Origin: Burkholderiaceae bacterium
GTDB lineage: Bacteria > Pseudomonadota > Gammaproteobacteria > Burkholderiales > Burkholderiaceae_C
Direction of reading: 5' to 3'
Assembly: GCA_019234815.1 (NCBI GenBank)
Contig: JAFALA010000090.1
Location: 1 to 64,000 of the forward strand
DNA: 64,000 nucleotides
The position numbers were made by a program, and so were the translations under genes. The notes below the pieces were generated by a model, which was not told the origin of the DNA, made no database searches, and was given only the letters and a program-made list of their open reading frames with translations. This document shows, one piece after another, positions 35,765 to 47,497 of this stretch (its first letter is position 1; each line of letters opens with the position of its first letter).

Positions 35765-36893
35765 TGGAGACGCTGCGCCCGCCGCAGCCCCTGGCAACAA
35801 TTCCGGCACCGACCCCGCCCTGCTGGCCCTGCGCGAGCAGATCGACGGTGTGGACCGCGAACTGCTGGACCTGCTGAACCGCCGCGCCACGCTGGCGCAG
35901 ACGGTCGGCGAACTGAAGAAAAAAGAAGGCTCGGTGGTGTTCCGCCCCGAGCGCGAAGCACAGGTCATCGACGGCCTGAAGCGCCGCAACCATGGGCCGC
36001 TGGCCTCCGACAGCATCGCGCCGATCTGGCGCGAGATCATGTCGGCCTGCCGGGCGCTGGAAACGCCCACGCGCGTGGCCTACCTGGGCCCGGCCGGCAC
36101 CTTCAGCGAAGAGGCCGCGCTCGGCTACTTCGGCTCCTCGATCGCGCGCGTGCCCTGCGCCAATGTGGACGAGGTGTTCCACATGACGACATCCGGTGCG
36201 GCCGATTTCGGCGTGGTGCCGGTCGAGAACTCCAATGAAGGGGTGGTAACGCGCTCGCTCGACATCTTCCTGACCACGCCGCTGTTCATCATCGGCGAGA
36301 CCAGCCTGTTCGTGCAGCACAACCTGCTGCGCAAGGACAACAGCCTGGATGGCATCAAGACCGTGTGCGCGCATCCGCAGGCGCTGGCGCAGTGCCACGG
36401 CTGGCTGTCCAACCACCTGCCCGAGGTCGAGCGCCGTCCGGTCTCCAGCAACGCCGAGGGCGCGCGCCTGGCCTCGACGGACACCAGCATCGCCGGCATC
36501 GCCAGCGCCCGCGCCGCCAGCGAATACGGCCTGCACCTGGTGGCCCCGGCCATCCAGGACGACGCCCACAACCGCACCCGCTTCGCCATCGTCACCCACC
36601 CGGACCGTCATCCGGCGCCCAAAGCCTCGGGGCACGATTGCACCAGCCTCGTGGTCTCGGTGCTGAACCGCCCGGGCGCCGTGCACGACATGCTGGTGCC
36701 GCTCAAGATGCACGGCGTGTCGATGTCGCGCTTCGAATCGCGGCCCGCGCGCTCGGGCCAGTGGGAGTACTACTTCTACATCGACCTGCAGGGGCATCCA
36801 GACGAGTCCCACGTGGGACAGGCGCTGCGTGAATTGCGCAACGCCTGCGCCTACTTCAAACTCCTGGGCACCTACCCACTGGATACGCACTGA
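35757..36893 (+). CDS. pheA: Chorismate mutase / prephenate dehydratase
   Basis: N-terminal CM domain ([30 protein letters not shown]), then [18 protein letters not shown] and C-terminal ACT domain; overlaps the serC end. Confidence 0.97.
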   Translation: MADGDAAPAAAPGNNSGTDPALLALREQIDGVDRELLDLLNRRATLAQTVGELKKKEGSVVFRPEREAQVIDGLKRRNHGPLASDSIAPIWREIMSACRALETPTRVAYLGPAGTFSEEAALGYFGSSIARVPCANVDEVFHMTTSGAADFGVVPVENSNEGVVTRSLDIFLTTPLFIIGETSLFVQHNLLRKDNSLDGIKTVCAHPQALAQCHGWLSNHLPEVERRPVSSNAEGARLASTDTSIAGIASARAASEYGLHLVAPAIQDDAHNRTRFAIVTHPDRHPAPKASGHDCTSLVVSVLNRPGAVHDMLVPLKMHGVSMSRFESRPARSGQWEYYFYIDLQGHPDESHVGQALRELRNACAYFKLLGTYPLDTH

Positions 36894-36910
36894 GTACGCA
36901 AAGGCAGCAG

Positions 36911-37804
36911 ATGTTCAGTCAACTCGGTCTCATTGGCTGTGGCCTGATGGGCGGATCGTTCGCCCTGGCGCTCAAGCGTGCGGGCCTGGTCAAGCGCGTG
37001 GTGGGCTACAGCAAATCCCCCTCCACGACCGACACCGCCCGCCGCATGGGCGTGATCGACACGGCGGCGGAATCGGCCCTGCAGGCCATTTCCGGCGCGG
37101 ATCTCGTGCTGCTGGCCGTGCCTGTATCGGCCACCGAAGCCACCCTGCGGGCCGTGCGCCACATGCTTGATCCGCGCGTGCTCGTGATGGACGTGGGTTC
37201 GACCAAATGCGACGTGGTGGAAACGGCGCAAAAGGTGCTCGGCCCGCGCCTGGCAAGCTTCGTACCGGCGCATCCCATCGCCGGCAAGGAGACCGCCGGC
37301 GTGCAGTCTGCCGACGCCCTTCTGTACCAGGGCCGGCAGGTGATCCTGACGCCCTTGCCGCAGACCGATGCCGCCATGGTGCAAAAGGCCACCGACCTGT
37401 GGTCGGCGCTGGGCTGCCAAGTGCTGAAGATGACGCCGCAGAACCATGACGCCGCGTTCGCCGCCGTCAGCCATCTGCCGCATCTGCTGGCCTTCGCCTA
37501 TTTCTCGGCCGTCGCCAACCAGGCGGCCGGACGCGACTTCCTCAGCCTGGCCGGCCCCGGTTTTCGCGATTTCACGCGCATCGCGGCCAGCGACCCGCAG
37601 GTCTGGCGCGACATCTTCATGGCCAACAAGACTGAAGTACTGGCGCAGTCGCGCCAATTCAGGGCCGTGCTGGACCAGATGGAACAGGCCATCCAGGCCC
37701 AGGATGCAAAAGCCCTCGAGAACCTGCTGCGCCCTGTGTCAGAGGCGCGTGGCAAGTGGCAATTGGGGCAACTGGGCCCATTGAGCACCGCCAAGCCGCG
37801 CTGA
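36911..37804 (+). CDS. tyrA: Prephenate dehydrogenase
   Basis: [33 protein letters not shown]… [19 protein letters not shown]. Confidence 0.94.
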   Translation: MFSQLGLIGCGLMGGSFALALKRAGLVKRVVGYSKSPSTTDTARRMGVIDTAAESALQAISGADLVLLAVPVSATEATLRAVRHMLDPRVLVMDVGSTKCDVVETAQKVLGPRLASFVPAHPIAGKETAGVQSADALLYQGRQVILTPLPQTDAAMVQKATDLWSALGCQVLKMTPQNHDAAFAAVSHLPHLLAFAYFSAVANQAAGRDFLSLAGPGFRDFTRIAASDPQVWRDIFMANKTEVLAQSRQFRAVLDQMEQAIQAQDAKALENLLRPVSEARGKWQLGQLGPLSTAKPR

Positions 37805-37823
37805 GTCCAAGCTGAAGTTCAAT

Positions 37824-39854
37824 ATGTACAAAATCCCGTTTCTCGACTTGCCGCCGCTGCAATCCGCCAGCGGCACGGTGCGACTGCCCGGCTCCAAAAG
37901 CATTTCCAACCGCGTGCTGCTGCTGGCCGGCCTCTCCGAGGGCACCACGGTGGTCCACGACCTGCTGGATTCCGACGACACGGCCGTGATGCTGGAGGCC
38001 CTGAAGACACTGGGCTGCAAACTGGAACAGGAAGGGCCACAGAACAGCGGCGCCCTGCGCGTGACCGGCATCGGCGGACGCCTGGCTCAGCGTCAGGCGA
38101 AGCTGTTCCTGGGCAATGCCGGCACCGCGATGCGCCCGCTGACCGCCGCCCTGGCCCTGCTGGCCGCCACGCAAGGCGGCGAGTTCGAGCTTTCCGGCGT
38201 GCCGCGCATGCACGAGCGCCCGATCGGCGACCTGGTCGACGCCTTGCGCGGCCTGGGCTGCGGCATCGATTGCCTGGGCCAGGAAGGCTATCCGCCGCTG
38301 CGCCTGCACGGCCCCAGCGGCTTGCGCCTGATGGATCCGGTGCGCGTGCGCGGCGACGTGTCCAGCCAGTTCCTGACCGCCCTGCTGCTGGCGTTGCCGC
38401 TGGTGGCGCGCGAGCAGGACATCAGCATCGAGGTGGTCGGCGAGCTGATCTCCAAGCCCTATGTGCACATCACGCTGGCCCTGCTGCAGCGCTTCGGCAT
38501 TGCCGTGCGGCAGGACGGCTGGCAGCGCTTCACGATTCCGGCCGGCAGCCGCTACACCTCGCCAGGCGAAGTGCATGTGGAAGGCGATGCCTCTTCGGCA
38601 TCCTATTTCATCGCCCTGGGCGCCTTGGCTGCCGCGCAGGACGCGCTGCGCATCGAGGGCGTGGGGCATGCTTCGCTGCAAGGCGACGTGCGTTTCGTCG
38701 ACGCCGCCCAGGCCATGGGCGCCGTGGTCGAATCGGGCCCCAACTGGCTGGCCGTGCGCCGCGGCGCCTGGCCGCTGAAGGCGATCGATCTCGATTGCAA
38801 CGCGATTCCGGACGCCGCCATGACGCTGGCCGTGATGGCGCTCTACGCCGACGGCCCCAGCACGCTGCGCAACATCGCCAGCTGGCGCGTCAAGGAAACC
38901 GACCGCATCGCCGCCATGGCCACCGAACTGCGCAAGCTCGGCGCCCAGGTCGAGGAAGGCCCGGACTGGCTGCGCGTCCACCCGCTGTCGAACTGGCAAG
39001 CCGCAGCCATCCACACCTATGACGATCACCGTGTCGCAATGTGTTTCTCGCTGGCGGCCTTCAACGCGCTGGTCACCGAGGCGCCCGTGCCGGTGCGCAT
39101 CATGGACCCGGCCTGTGTCGCCAAGACCTTCCCGGACTATTTTGAAACCCTGTTCGAGGTCGTCAGCGCCAAGCTGGAAGACATCCCGGTCATCGCCATC
39201 GACGGCCCGACCGCGTCCGGCAAGGGCACGCTGGCCGACGAGGTGGCGCACGAGCTCGGCTTCTGGATGCTGGACTCCGGCATGCTGTACCGCGCCGCCG
39301 GCCTTGCCGCAGCGGATGCCGGCATCGACCTCGACGACGCGCAGGCCGTGGCCGACCTGGCCGGACAGCTCGACCTGCACTTCCGCAAGGGCCGCGTTCT
39401 GCTCGCCGGCGTCGACATCACCGACGAGCTGCGCCGCGAAACCACCGGGCTCAAGGCCTCCAAGGTGGCCGTGCACGCCCAGGTGCGCCAAGCCCTGAAC
39501 CAACTGCAGCTCGATTTCCGCCGCCTGCCCGGCCTGGTGGCCGATGGGCGCGACATGGGCACGACGGTGTTCCCTGGTGCCGGCCTGAAGGTGTTTCTGA
39601 CCGCCAGCGCATCCACACGCGCCGACCGCCGGTATAAGCAATTGATTTCCAAGGGAATTCCAGCTATATTAGAGAGCTTGCGTGCTGACTTGGAAGCGCG
39701 CGATGCGCAAGACAAAGGTCGCAGCGCATCGCCCTTGAAGGCGGCCGCAGACGCGCTGGAACTCGACAATTCGGGCCTGACCATCGAGGCATCTCGTGAT
39801 CTGGTTCTGGATTGGTGGAAACAGCGAAGACCTTTTAAAACTTCGGCTTTTTAA
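37824..39854 (+). CDS. aroA: Fused 3-phosphoshikimate 1-carboxyvinyltransferase / cytidylate kinase
   Basis: Single 676-aa ORF: EPSP synthase ([30 protein letters not shown]) then Cmk ([40 protein letters not shown]) with no stop between. Confidence 0.93.
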   Translation: MYKIPFLDLPPLQSASGTVRLPGSKSISNRVLLLAGLSEGTTVVHDLLDSDDTAVMLEALKTLGCKLEQEGPQNSGALRVTGIGGRLAQRQAKLFLGNAGTAMRPLTAALALLAATQGGEFELSGVPRMHERPIGDLVDALRGLGCGIDCLGQEGYPPLRLHGPSGLRLMDPVRVRGDVSSQFLTALLLALPLVAREQDISIEVVGELISKPYVHITLALLQRFGIAVRQDGWQRFTIPAGSRYTSPGEVHVEGDASSASYFIALGALAAAQDALRIEGVGHASLQGDVRFVDAAQAMGAVVESGPNWLAVRRGAWPLKAIDLDCNAIPDAAMTLAVMALYADGPSTLRNIASWRVKETDRIAAMATELRKLGAQVEEGPDWLRVHPLSNWQAAAIHTYDDHRVAMCFSLAAFNALVTEAPVPVRIMDPACVAKTFPDYFETLFEVVSAKLEDIPVIAIDGPTASGKGTLADEVAHELGFWMLDSGMLYRAAGLAAADAGIDLDDAQAVADLAGQLDLHFRKGRVLLAGVDITDELRRETTGLKASKVAVHAQVRQALNQLQLDFRRLPGLVADGRDMGTTVFPGAGLKVFLTASASTRADRRYKQLISKGIPAILESLRADLEARDAQDKGRSASPLKAAADALELDNSGLTIEASRDLVLDWWKQRRPFKTSAF

Positions 39855-39974
39855 GGTCGAAATTTGTACCCGGGCTGCGGGCCCTGCCCTTCTGACGCAA
39901 GTCGATCACGACAGTGATTTTGGGGTCCGCAATGTCTACAACCTAACCCGCAAGTCCTGCTTGCACCCACTCTC

Positions 39975-41690
39975 ATGTCCCAAACCCAAACCGCCCAAGC
40001 CTCCGGCATGGAATCGTTCGCCGCTCTCTTCGAAGAATCGCTGCAAAAAGCTGACATGCGCTCCGGCGAAGTCATCTCGGCCGAAGTGGTCCGCATCGAG
40101 CACAATTTCGTGGTCGTCAATGCCGGCCTGAAGTCCGAAGCCTATGTGCCCGTCGAAGAATTCAAGAACGACCAGGGCGAGCTTGAAGTTCACGTCGGCG
40201 ACTTCGTTTCCGTGGCCATCGACGCCATCGAAAACGGCTATGGCGACACCATCCTGTCGCGTGACAAGGCCAAGCGCCTGGCTTCCTGGCTGAGCCTGGA
40301 AACCGCGCTGGAATCCGGCGACTTCGTCACCGGTACCGTCTCCGGCAAGGTCAAGGGCGGCCTGACCGTCCTGGTCAACGGCATCCGCGCCTTCCTGCCC
40401 GGTTCGCTGCTCGACACCCGCCCGGTCAAGGACATGAGCCCGTACGAGGGCAAGACCATGGAGTTCAAGGTCATCAAGCTGGACCGCAAGCGCAACAACG
40501 TCGTGTTGTCGCGTCGTGCCGTGGTCGAAGCTTCGATGGGCGAAGAACGCGCCAAGCTGCTGGAAACGCTGTCGGAAGGCGCGATCGTCCAGGGCGTGGT
40601 CAAGAACATCACCGAATACGGTGCCTTCGTGGACCTGGGCGGCATCGACGGCCTGCTGCACATCACCGACATGGCATGGCGCCGTGTCCGTCACCCGAGC
40701 GAAGTGGTTACCGTCGGCCAGGAACTGACCGCCAAGGTTCTGAAGTTCGACGCCGAGAAGAACCGCGTTTCGCTGGGCCTGAAGCAACTGGGCGACGACC
40801 CCTGGTTCGGCGTGGCTCGCCGCTACCCCACCAGCACCCGCCTGTTCGGCAAGGTCACCAACATTGCCGACTACGGTGCGTTCGTTGAGATCGAACCCGG
40901 CATCGAAGGCCTGGTGCACGTGTCCGAGATGGACTGGACCAACAAGAACGTCGCCCCCAGCAAGATCGTTTCGCTGGGCGACGAAGTCGAAGTCATGGTC
41001 CTGGAAATCGACGAAGACAAGCGTCGCATCTCGCTGGGCATGAAGCAGTGCAAGGCCAATCCTTGGGAAGACTTCGCCGAGACCGTCAAGCGCGGCGACC
41101 GTGTCAAGGGCCCGATCAAGTCCATCACCGACTTCGGCGTATTCGTGGGCCTGGCCCAGGGCATCGACGGCCTGGTGCACCTGTCCGACCTGTCGTGGCA
41201 AGAAACCGGCGAAGCTGCCGTGCGCAACTTCAAGAAGGGCCAGGAAGTCGAAGCCATCGTGCTGGCCGTGGACGTCGAGCGCGAGCGCATCTCCCTGGGC
41301 ATCAAGCAGCTGGATTCCGATCCGTTCACGACCTACACCTCGGTCAACGACCGCGGCATGACCGTGACCGGCAAGGTCAAGACCGTTGACGCCCGTGGCG
41401 CCGAAATCGAACTGGCTGACGACGTGCTGGGCTACCTGCGCGCTTCGGAAATCTCCCGCGACCGCGTGGAAGACGCCCGCAACGTGCTGAAGGAAGGCGA
41501 CGAAGTGACGGCCCTGATCGTCAACATCGACCGCAAGACCCGCAACATCCAGCTGTCGATCAAGGCCAAGGACAGCGCCGACCAGCAAGAAGCCATGCAA
41601 CGCCTGTCGGCCTCGTCGGAGCGTGAAAACGCCGGCACGACGAGCCTGGGCGCCCTGCTGCGCGCCAAGCTGGACAATCCGAACAACTGA
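39975..41690 (+). CDS. rpsA: 30S ribosomal protein S1
   Basis: Repeated S1 domains ([55 protein letters not shown]). Confidence 0.98.
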   Translation: MSQTQTAQASGMESFAALFEESLQKADMRSGEVISAEVVRIEHNFVVVNAGLKSEAYVPVEEFKNDQGELEVHVGDFVSVAIDAIENGYGDTILSRDKAKRLASWLSLETALESGDFVTGTVSGKVKGGLTVLVNGIRAFLPGSLLDTRPVKDMSPYEGKTMEFKVIKLDRKRNNVVLSRRAVVEASMGEERAKLLETLSEGAIVQGVVKNITEYGAFVDLGGIDGLLHITDMAWRRVRHPSEVVTVGQELTAKVLKFDAEKNRVSLGLKQLGDDPWFGVARRYPTSTRLFGKVTNIADYGAFVEIEPGIEGLVHVSEMDWTNKNVAPSKIVSLGDEVEVMVLEIDEDKRRISLGMKQCKANPWEDFAETVKRGDRVKGPIKSITDFGVFVGLAQGIDGLVHLSDLSWQETGEAAVRNFKKGQEVEAIVLAVDVERERISLGIKQLDSDPFTTYTSVNDRGMTVTGKVKTVDARGAEIELADDVLGYLRASEISRDRVEDARNVLKEGDEVTALIVNIDRKTRNIQLSIKAKDSADQQEAMQRLSASSERENAGTTSLGALLRAKLDNPNN

Positions 41691-41702
41691 TTTTGCTCAA
41701 GA

Positions 41703-41723
41703 CCGCCGGGCGCATCCCGGCGG
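41703..41723. other. Strong GC hairpin just after rpsA (no clear U-tract)
   Basis: CCGCCGGG-CGCAT-CCCGGCGG. Confidence 0.5.
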
Positions 41724-41792
41724 CCACCAAGGCAAACCCTTGTTCACCCGGGCGGAAGGCTGAGTTAGCCTGAAAACCTGGCGATGATCCCG

Positions 41793-41826
41793 ACAGGCTC
41801 GTCCCATTCGTGGGCCGGGCCTGTTT
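41793..41826 (+). terminator. Intrinsic terminator between rpsA and ihfB
   Basis: acaggc…cccattcgtggg…gcctgtttt, TTCG tetraloop stem followed by T-run. Confidence 0.75.
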
Positions 41827-41864
41827 TCATCGCAACACAAACACATCAAAACAAGATCCGTGTC

Positions 41865-42170
41865 ATGACCCGTTCCGACCTCGTTGCACATCTGGCTGAA
41901 CGCTTCACACAGCTCACGCAGCGCGACACCGAGTTCGCGGTCAAGACCATCCTGGACGCCATGTCCGACGCCCTGTCACGCGGTCACCGCATCGAGATCC
42001 GTGGCTTCGGCAGCTTCTCCATCAACCGCCGCCCGCCCCGCATGGGCCGCAACCCCCGCAGCGGCGCGCAGGTGCTCATCCCGGAAAAGCTGGTGCCGCA
42101 TTTCAAGCCCGGCAAGGCGCTGCGCGAGGCCGTGGACGAACAACTGCCTGTCGAAGACAGCGCACTCTGA
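41865..42170 (+). CDS. ihfB: Integration host factor subunit beta
   Basis: [67 protein letters not shown]. Confidence 0.97.
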   Translation: MTRSDLVAHLAERFTQLTQRDTEFAVKTILDAMSDALSRGHRIEIRGFGSFSINRRPPRMGRNPRSGAQVLIPEKLVPHFKPGKALREAVDEQLPVEDSAL

Positions 42171-42219
42171 GCCCGGCACGATGTGCCACACGCTTGTGTG
42201 GTTCTAGAATCGCTGGCAA

Positions 42220-42507
42220 ATGAAAATATTCGTCTGGCTCATTCGAGCCTTCCTCTTTTTCGTGCTTTTCGCCTTTGCGCTGAACAACAGCCAGACGGTG
42301 GACGTGCATTGGTTCTTTGGTCACAGCTGGCAGGCCCCGCTGGTGATCGTCGTGCTGGTGGCCTTCGGCCTGGGCAGCGCGCTGGGAATCCTGGCCATGG
42401 TGCCGGCCTGGTGGCGCCACAAGCGCGCGGCAACCCGCAACCCCTTGAGCACCGACGCAGGCGCGGCGCCCCCATTCACCCCTCCGGGCGCGCACGATGG
42501 GATTTGA
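42220..42507 (+). CDS. lapA: LapA-domain (LPS assembly) membrane protein
   Basis: Small two-TM protein directly upstream of lapB, …FVLFAFALNNSQTVDVHWFFG. Confidence 0.85.
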   Translation: MKIFVWLIRAFLFFVLFAFALNNSQTVDVHWFFGHSWQAPLVIVVLVAFGLGSALGILAMVPAWWRHKRAATRNPLSTDAGAAPPFTPPGAHDGI

Positions 42508-43645
42508 AGTCAGCGCCATATTGATCATCCTGCCGCTGGCCTTCGTGATGGGTTGGCTGCTGTCCAAGCTGGACTCCAGGCAATGGAAGCGCGAGCAGCG
42601 CGACGCGCCCAAGGCCTACTTCAAAGGCTTGAACCTGCTGCTCAACGAGCAGCAGGACAAGGCCATCGACGCATTCATCGAAGCCGTGCAGGCCGACCCC
42701 GACACCTCGGAGCTGCATTTCGCCTTGGGCAACCTGTTTCGCCGCCGCGGCGAATACGAGCGCGCCGTGCGCGTGCACCAGCACCTGCTGCAGCGCGGCG
42801 ACCTTCCCAAGTCCGAGCGCGACCGCGCGCAGTACGCGCTGGCCCAGGATTTCTACAAGGCCGGATTGTTCGACCGCGCCGAGGACGCCTTCATGGCGCT
42901 CAAAGGCAGCGTCTTTGAGAACGAAGCCGAACTCTCGCTGCTGACGCTCTATGAACGTTCACGCGAGTGGCGCAAGGCCATCGCCGTGTCACAGCACCTG
43001 GAGCAGATCGGCAGCGGCTCGTTCGCCTCGCGCATCGCCAACTACCTGTGTGAGCTGGCACTGGCCGCCCAGGGCCAGCAGGATCTCGCGCAAGCCCGCG
43101 AACTGCTGAATGAAGCGCGCCGGACGGCGCCGCAAGCCGCCCGCGCCTTCGTGCTGGAGGGCCGCATGCTGGCCGGCCAGGAGCAGCACGCACAGGCCAT
43201 GGCCACCTTTGCCCACCTGCTGAGCGCCAATCCGCCGGCCTTCAATCTGGTGGCCGGCGACTATGCCCAGGCCGCCTTGAAATGCGGCGCCGGCGCCGAA
43301 GCCCTGGCCGTCCTGCGCGCCCACGACGAGCGCCAGCCCAGCATGCACCTCGTGCTGGCGATGGACCTGCTGGATCCGCAGGAGCAAAGCCGCCGTCAAC
43401 GCCTGGACCGGCATCTGCGCCAGGAAAGCAGCCTGAGCGCAGCGCGCCTGTTGCTGGCGCAAAGCGATGGCCGCTTGCAGCCCGACGAGGTGCCGCTGGT
43501 CAACGCCACGCTGGACCGCGCCGTCAAGCCGCTGCAGCGCTACCGCTGCGCCGCCTGCGGCTTTGAGGCCCAGCATTATTTCTGGCAATGTCCGGGATGC
43601 CTGAACTGGGACAGCTACCCGCCGCGCCACGTTGAAGAACTTTGA
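42497..43645 (+). CDS. lapB: LPS assembly protein LapB (TPR + rubredoxin-like)
   Basis: TM anchor, TPR repeats (AYFKGLNLLLNEQQDKAIDAFIEAVQ), C-terminal CAACGFEAQHYFWQCPGCLNWDSYP. Confidence 0.95.
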   Translation: MGFEVSAILIILPLAFVMGWLLSKLDSRQWKREQRDAPKAYFKGLNLLLNEQQDKAIDAFIEAVQADPDTSELHFALGNLFRRRGEYERAVRVHQHLLQRGDLPKSERDRAQYALAQDFYKAGLFDRAEDAFMALKGSVFENEAELSLLTLYERSREWRKAIAVSQHLEQIGSGSFASRIANYLCELALAAQGQQDLAQARELLNEARRTAPQAARAFVLEGRMLAGQEQHAQAMATFAHLLSANPPAFNLVAGDYAQAALKCGAGAEALAVLRAHDERQPSMHLVLAMDLLDPQEQSRRQRLDRHLRQESSLSAARLLLAQSDGRLQPDEVPLVNATLDRAVKPLQRYRCAACGFEAQHYFWQCPGCLNWDSYPPRHVEEL

Positions 43646-43669
43646 CGCCGCAAGCAGTAAATCAATCCG

Positions 43670-44392
43670 ATGCGACACATTCTGTGCATGAAATGGGGCA
43701 CCAAATACGGCCCCGAATACGTCAACCGGCTCTACGGCATGGTGGCGCGCCACCTCCGGGGTCCGTTCAAGTTCGTCTGCCTGACCGACCGCAGCGACGG
43801 CATACGGCCTGAGGTGCAGTGCCTGCCCATTCCCGACCTGGCCTTGCCTGAAGGCACGCCCGAGCGCGGCTGGCACAAGCTCACCACCTTCGAAGCCGAC
43901 CTGCACGGTCTCAAGGGCACGGCGCTGTTCCTCGACCTGGACGTGGTGATCGTCGACGACATCACCCCCTTCTTCGAAGTGCCCGGCGAATTCCTGATCA
44001 TCCACGACTTCAAGCGGCAGTGGCGCATCACCGGCAACTCGTCGGTCTATCGCTTCGAGCTCGGCGCCCATGCGGACGTGCTGGCCAAGTTCCGCCGCGA
44101 GCAAGCCGTGCTGCGCCGCCAGTTCCGCAACGAGCAGGAATACCTGTCGGACGAGATGCACAAGCAGGGCAAGCTGAAGTACTGGCAAAGCGGCTGGTGC
44201 GTCAGCTACAAGTACCACTGCCTGCCGCTGTGGCCCACCAGCTTCTGGCGCGATCCCTTCATCCCCGCCGGCTCGAAGATCCTGATCTTCCACGGCACCA
44301 TGAACCCGCCCGACGCGCTGGCCGGCCGCAGCAATGGCAACTGGCGCCATACGCGGCCCGCGGCCTGGATCACCGAACACTGGCGCGAGTGA
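43670..44392 (+). CDS. Glycosyltransferase-like protein
   Basis: MRHILCMKWGTKYGPEYVNRLYGMVARHL…GTALFLDLDVVIVDDITPFF (DxD). Confidence 0.7.
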   Translation: MRHILCMKWGTKYGPEYVNRLYGMVARHLRGPFKFVCLTDRSDGIRPEVQCLPIPDLALPEGTPERGWHKLTTFEADLHGLKGTALFLDLDVVIVDDITPFFEVPGEFLIIHDFKRQWRITGNSSVYRFELGAHADVLAKFRREQAVLRRQFRNEQEYLSDEMHKQGKLKYWQSGWCVSYKYHCLPLWPTSFWRDPFIPAGSKILIFHGTMNPPDALAGRSNGNWRHTRPAAWITEHWRE

Positions 44393-44399
44393 GTCCAGC

Positions 44400-45428
44400 A
44401 TGACGACAGCTTCTCCCGGCGCCAAGACGGTCCATTTCGTCTATCCGCGCGATCCCGCCAAGCACGCCTCGCCGTTTTGCATCGGCAACGAGGTCGGCGA
44501 CCGCCTGCTGCGCGACTACCCGGTCAAGTTCTACGACTGGCGCGACCGTACCCGCATCCAGCCCGCGCCCGGCGACGTGCTGCTGGGTCACCCGCACCGC
44601 CGCAAGGGCACGGTGTTCACGGCGTCGCTGCGCGATCCCAACTTCTCACGCCGCATCCTGATCCAGCCCTATGCGCCGGACATGCGGCAGAACTCGTACA
44701 CCGACCAGAGCATCGATGCCTGCGACCTGTTCCTGACCATCACTGGCAACCATTGGTTCAAGCGCATCGGCGAATCGTCGTTCGCGCGCTGGCAGCCCAA
44801 GATGCGGCACATGGACCTGGCCGTCGACCGCGCCCATTTCCCGCGGCTCAAGCACGGCTTCAACCCACCCGGCCAACGCAAGTTCGTCTACATCGGCAAC
44901 ACCGCCCACCTGAAAAACACCGCCTACCTGAGCCGCCTTCGCAGCGAATGCAAGGGCGCCGACATCAGTTGGATCGGACGGGGCAAGAAGTCGATCCCGA
45001 ATGTCGAGAGCTACGGGTTCGTCGATTTTTCCAAACCTGAAGCCCAGGCGCTGGTGCAGCGCTTCGACTTCATGATCACGGTCGGCAACCTGGACCCGAA
45101 CCCGACCACCATCCTTGAATCGATGGCCTGGGGCCTGATTCCGGTGTGCACGCCGCAAAGCGGCTACGAAAACGCCGCCGGCATCGTCAACATTCCGCTG
45201 GATGACGTGGCCGGCGCACAGGCCGTGTTCGACCGGCTGCAAGCGGCCGACGAAGCCACCTTGCTGCAGCTGCAAGCCGACGGCCAGGCAGCGTTGGCGC
45301 AGCACTACCACTGGGACCGTTTCTACGCCCAAGTGCGGGATGCGATTGAGTGCACGGACTCACCGCCCATCCGGCCGGCGACTTGGGCCGAGCGCCTCAA
45401 GTTCAAATTCTTCGACCTCATCGTCTGA
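44400..45428 (+). CDS. Glycosyltransferase (GT-B fold-like)
   Basis: MITVGNLDPNPTTILESMAWGLIPVCTPQSGYENAAGIVNIPLDD donor-site-like C-terminal motif. Confidence 0.7.
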   Translation: MTTASPGAKTVHFVYPRDPAKHASPFCIGNEVGDRLLRDYPVKFYDWRDRTRIQPAPGDVLLGHPHRRKGTVFTASLRDPNFSRRILIQPYAPDMRQNSYTDQSIDACDLFLTITGNHWFKRIGESSFARWQPKMRHMDLAVDRAHFPRLKHGFNPPGQRKFVYIGNTAHLKNTAYLSRLRSECKGADISWIGRGKKSIPNVESYGFVDFSKPEAQALVQRFDFMITVGNLDPNPTTILESMAWGLIPVCTPQSGYENAAGIVNIPLDDVAGAQAVFDRLQAADEATLLQLQADGQAALAQHYHWDRFYAQVRDAIECTDSPPIRPATWAERLKFKFFDLIV

Positions 45429-45440
45429 ACAGGCCCCACC

Positions 45441-46481
45441 TTGACCCAGGCCACTCCGCTGCGCGCCTCGCTGGTTGCCAGCCACATGCGCGACAACAAG
45501 CCCTTCACGCCGGGCGCCGGCCCCAACGGCGGCGAGTTCTTCCTGCCCTGGCGCCAGTTGCGCGAGCACTTCCTGCGCCAAGGCATCGAGCTCAACACGC
45601 CCGACCGCAATGCGGGCCACGAGGTGCTGTTCGAGCTCCACTTGAATGCCCAGCGCCGTGTTCCTGCGCGCACGCCCTGCTACGCCTACCTGTACGAGGA
45701 CGCCATCGTGCGTCCGCTCAACGTCAACCGCGAGCGCCTGGCGCAATACCGTCGCGTGTTCACGAGCAACGAAGACTTGATCGACGGCCGGCACATCCTG
45801 CGCCTGGACTACCCCAACGACCTGAGCCTGCGCCCGAACCTGGCCGGCTGGAACGAACGCGATCTGTTCTGCGTCCTGATCGCCTCCAACAAGGCCCTGC
45901 TGCATCCGCACCCGCAGAACCTGCATGCGCAGCGGGTGGCGGCCATCCGGTTTTTCGAGGCGGCGATCCCGGACCAGTTCTTCCTGTACGGCCCAGGCTG
46001 GGACAAGCCCGCCGTGCGGCCCGGACATTGGGGACGCATCGCCAAGCGGCTCCATGAATGGCGTGCGCGCGCCTGGCCTGGCAAGCCCCCGTTCCCCAGC
46101 TACCAGGGCGTCATTGCAGGGCCGAAGCGCGAGGTGCTGGACCGGGCGCGGTTTGCCATCTGCTACGAAAACTCACGCGGCAGCCCCGGCTATCTCACCG
46201 AGAAAATTTTCGACTGCTTCACCAGCGGGTGCATTCCCATCTACATGGGCACGACGCATGCACAGGCGCCCATCCCTGCCGAGTGCTACATCGACGCCGA
46301 CGCATTCGAATCGTTGTCGCAACTGCTCGCCCACATGCAGACCTTCACGGCCGACGACTTTGCCCGCTATCGCGCGGCGCAGCAGGCCTTCCTTCAAAGC
46401 GCCGAAGCCCAGCGCTTCAGCAACGCCCACTTCTGCGAGACCTTGACGCGGACCATCCTGGCCGATCTCGCCTCAGCTTGA
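45441..46481 (+). CDS. Glycosyltransferase family 10 (fucosyltransferase)-like protein
   Basis: RFAICYENSRGSPGYLTEKIFDCFTSGCIPIYMG matches the GT10 donor-site consensus. Confidence 0.8.
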   Translation: MTQATPLRASLVASHMRDNKPFTPGAGPNGGEFFLPWRQLREHFLRQGIELNTPDRNAGHEVLFELHLNAQRRVPARTPCYAYLYEDAIVRPLNVNRERLAQYRRVFTSNEDLIDGRHILRLDYPNDLSLRPNLAGWNERDLFCVLIASNKALLHPHPQNLHAQRVAAIRFFEAAIPDQFFLYGPGWDKPAVRPGHWGRIAKRLHEWRARAWPGKPPFPSYQGVIAGPKREVLDRARFAICYENSRGSPGYLTEKIFDCFTSGCIPIYMGTTHAQAPIPAECYIDADAFESLSQLLAHMQTFTADDFARYRAAQQAFLQSAEAQRFSNAHFCETLTRTILADLASA

Positions 46482-47369
46482 TTCGGCCAGCAAGGCCCTG
46501 AACACCGAATCGGGCGCGGGTGTGGTGCGCCAGTTGTTGTGCCAATGGATGGCGCGATAGTTCTCGCGCTTCAATTGCGACATCACTGCGGACAGATCGC
46601 TGTGGCCCTTGAAGAACAAGCCGGGGCTGCCGAACAGCACCGATCCGGGCGACCAAAGAGGATCGAACATCGTCGTCGGATGGATCTTGATGCCCAGCGC
46701 GTCACAGTTCTCGTCGGTGAAGAGAATCCAGGGCAGGAAATTCTCCAGCTCGCAGCCCCGAGCGACCAGCGCCCGGCTCAGCGCTGGCCCAGGCAGGTAC
46801 AGCAGGGCCGAATTGGCGAAACCGAACGATTCCCAGCGGTAGCTGAACGCCGCGTTGCCGCACAGGTCCAGCAGATTGCTGGTGAAGCAGACGTCCAGGT
46901 CCGCATACAGGCTGGGCTGCTCGTAATGCGCCATCGGAATCAGGCAGCGCGCCAGGTCGCCACGATAGGCCTTGTTCAAGGTGAAGCCGGCAAACAGGGC
47001 CGACGAATGCCGGTAGGTGTTGCCGAACAGGGGATGTTCGAACGCCTGGGCCTTGATCCGCTTCAGTCCCCCGATGCGGTGCAGCTTGCGGCCCAATTTC
47101 TTCAAACCCTGCCAGCGGTTATAGCGATGCAGCGAGTCGCCCGTGACATGCCGCTGGATCAAGGCGTCGAGCGAGAACGGCCGTATCCTGATGCGGGGAT
47201 GGGACTTGATCCACTGCAGTTCCGGCGCATCGATGGAGCTCGCGGCATCGGTGTCCAGCCAGAGTTCATAGATGTGCTCCGGGTGTTGATGCACAAAGCT
47301 GCGGAAATGCAGATCCGTGACTGGCGGCAGGGCACCGGACCAATATCCAAAGAAAACGACAGGGTTCAT
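46473..47369 (-). CDS. Glycosyltransferase with DxD sugar-binding region
   Basis: MNPVVFFGYWSGALPPVTDLHFRSFVHQHPEHIYELWLDTDA…PSLYADLDVCFTSNL. Confidence 0.7.
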   Translation of the reverse strand: MNPVVFFGYWSGALPPVTDLHFRSFVHQHPEHIYELWLDTDAASSIDAPELQWIKSHPRIRIRPFSLDALIQRHVTGDSLHRYNRWQGLKKLGRKLHRIGGLKRIKAQAFEHPLFGNTYRHSSALFAGFTLNKAYRGDLARCLIPMAHYEQPSLYADLDVCFTSNLLDLCGNAAFSYRWESFGFANSALLYLPGPALSRALVARGCELENFLPWILFTDENCDALGIKIHPTTMFDPLWSPGSVLFGSPGLFFKGHSDLSAVMSQLKRENYRAIHWHNNWRTTPAPDSVFRALLAESS

Positions 47370-47497
47370 TGATGAAAAGGGCAAGCCTGCTGGCAAATGG
47401 TTGGGCGGTTGGGTTGGGGCGGATTTTGACAGATGACGTCCCGCACCCTGCCAGCCCGCCTTAAACTCCGCGCTCCATTGCGAATCAGGACTTCCGC

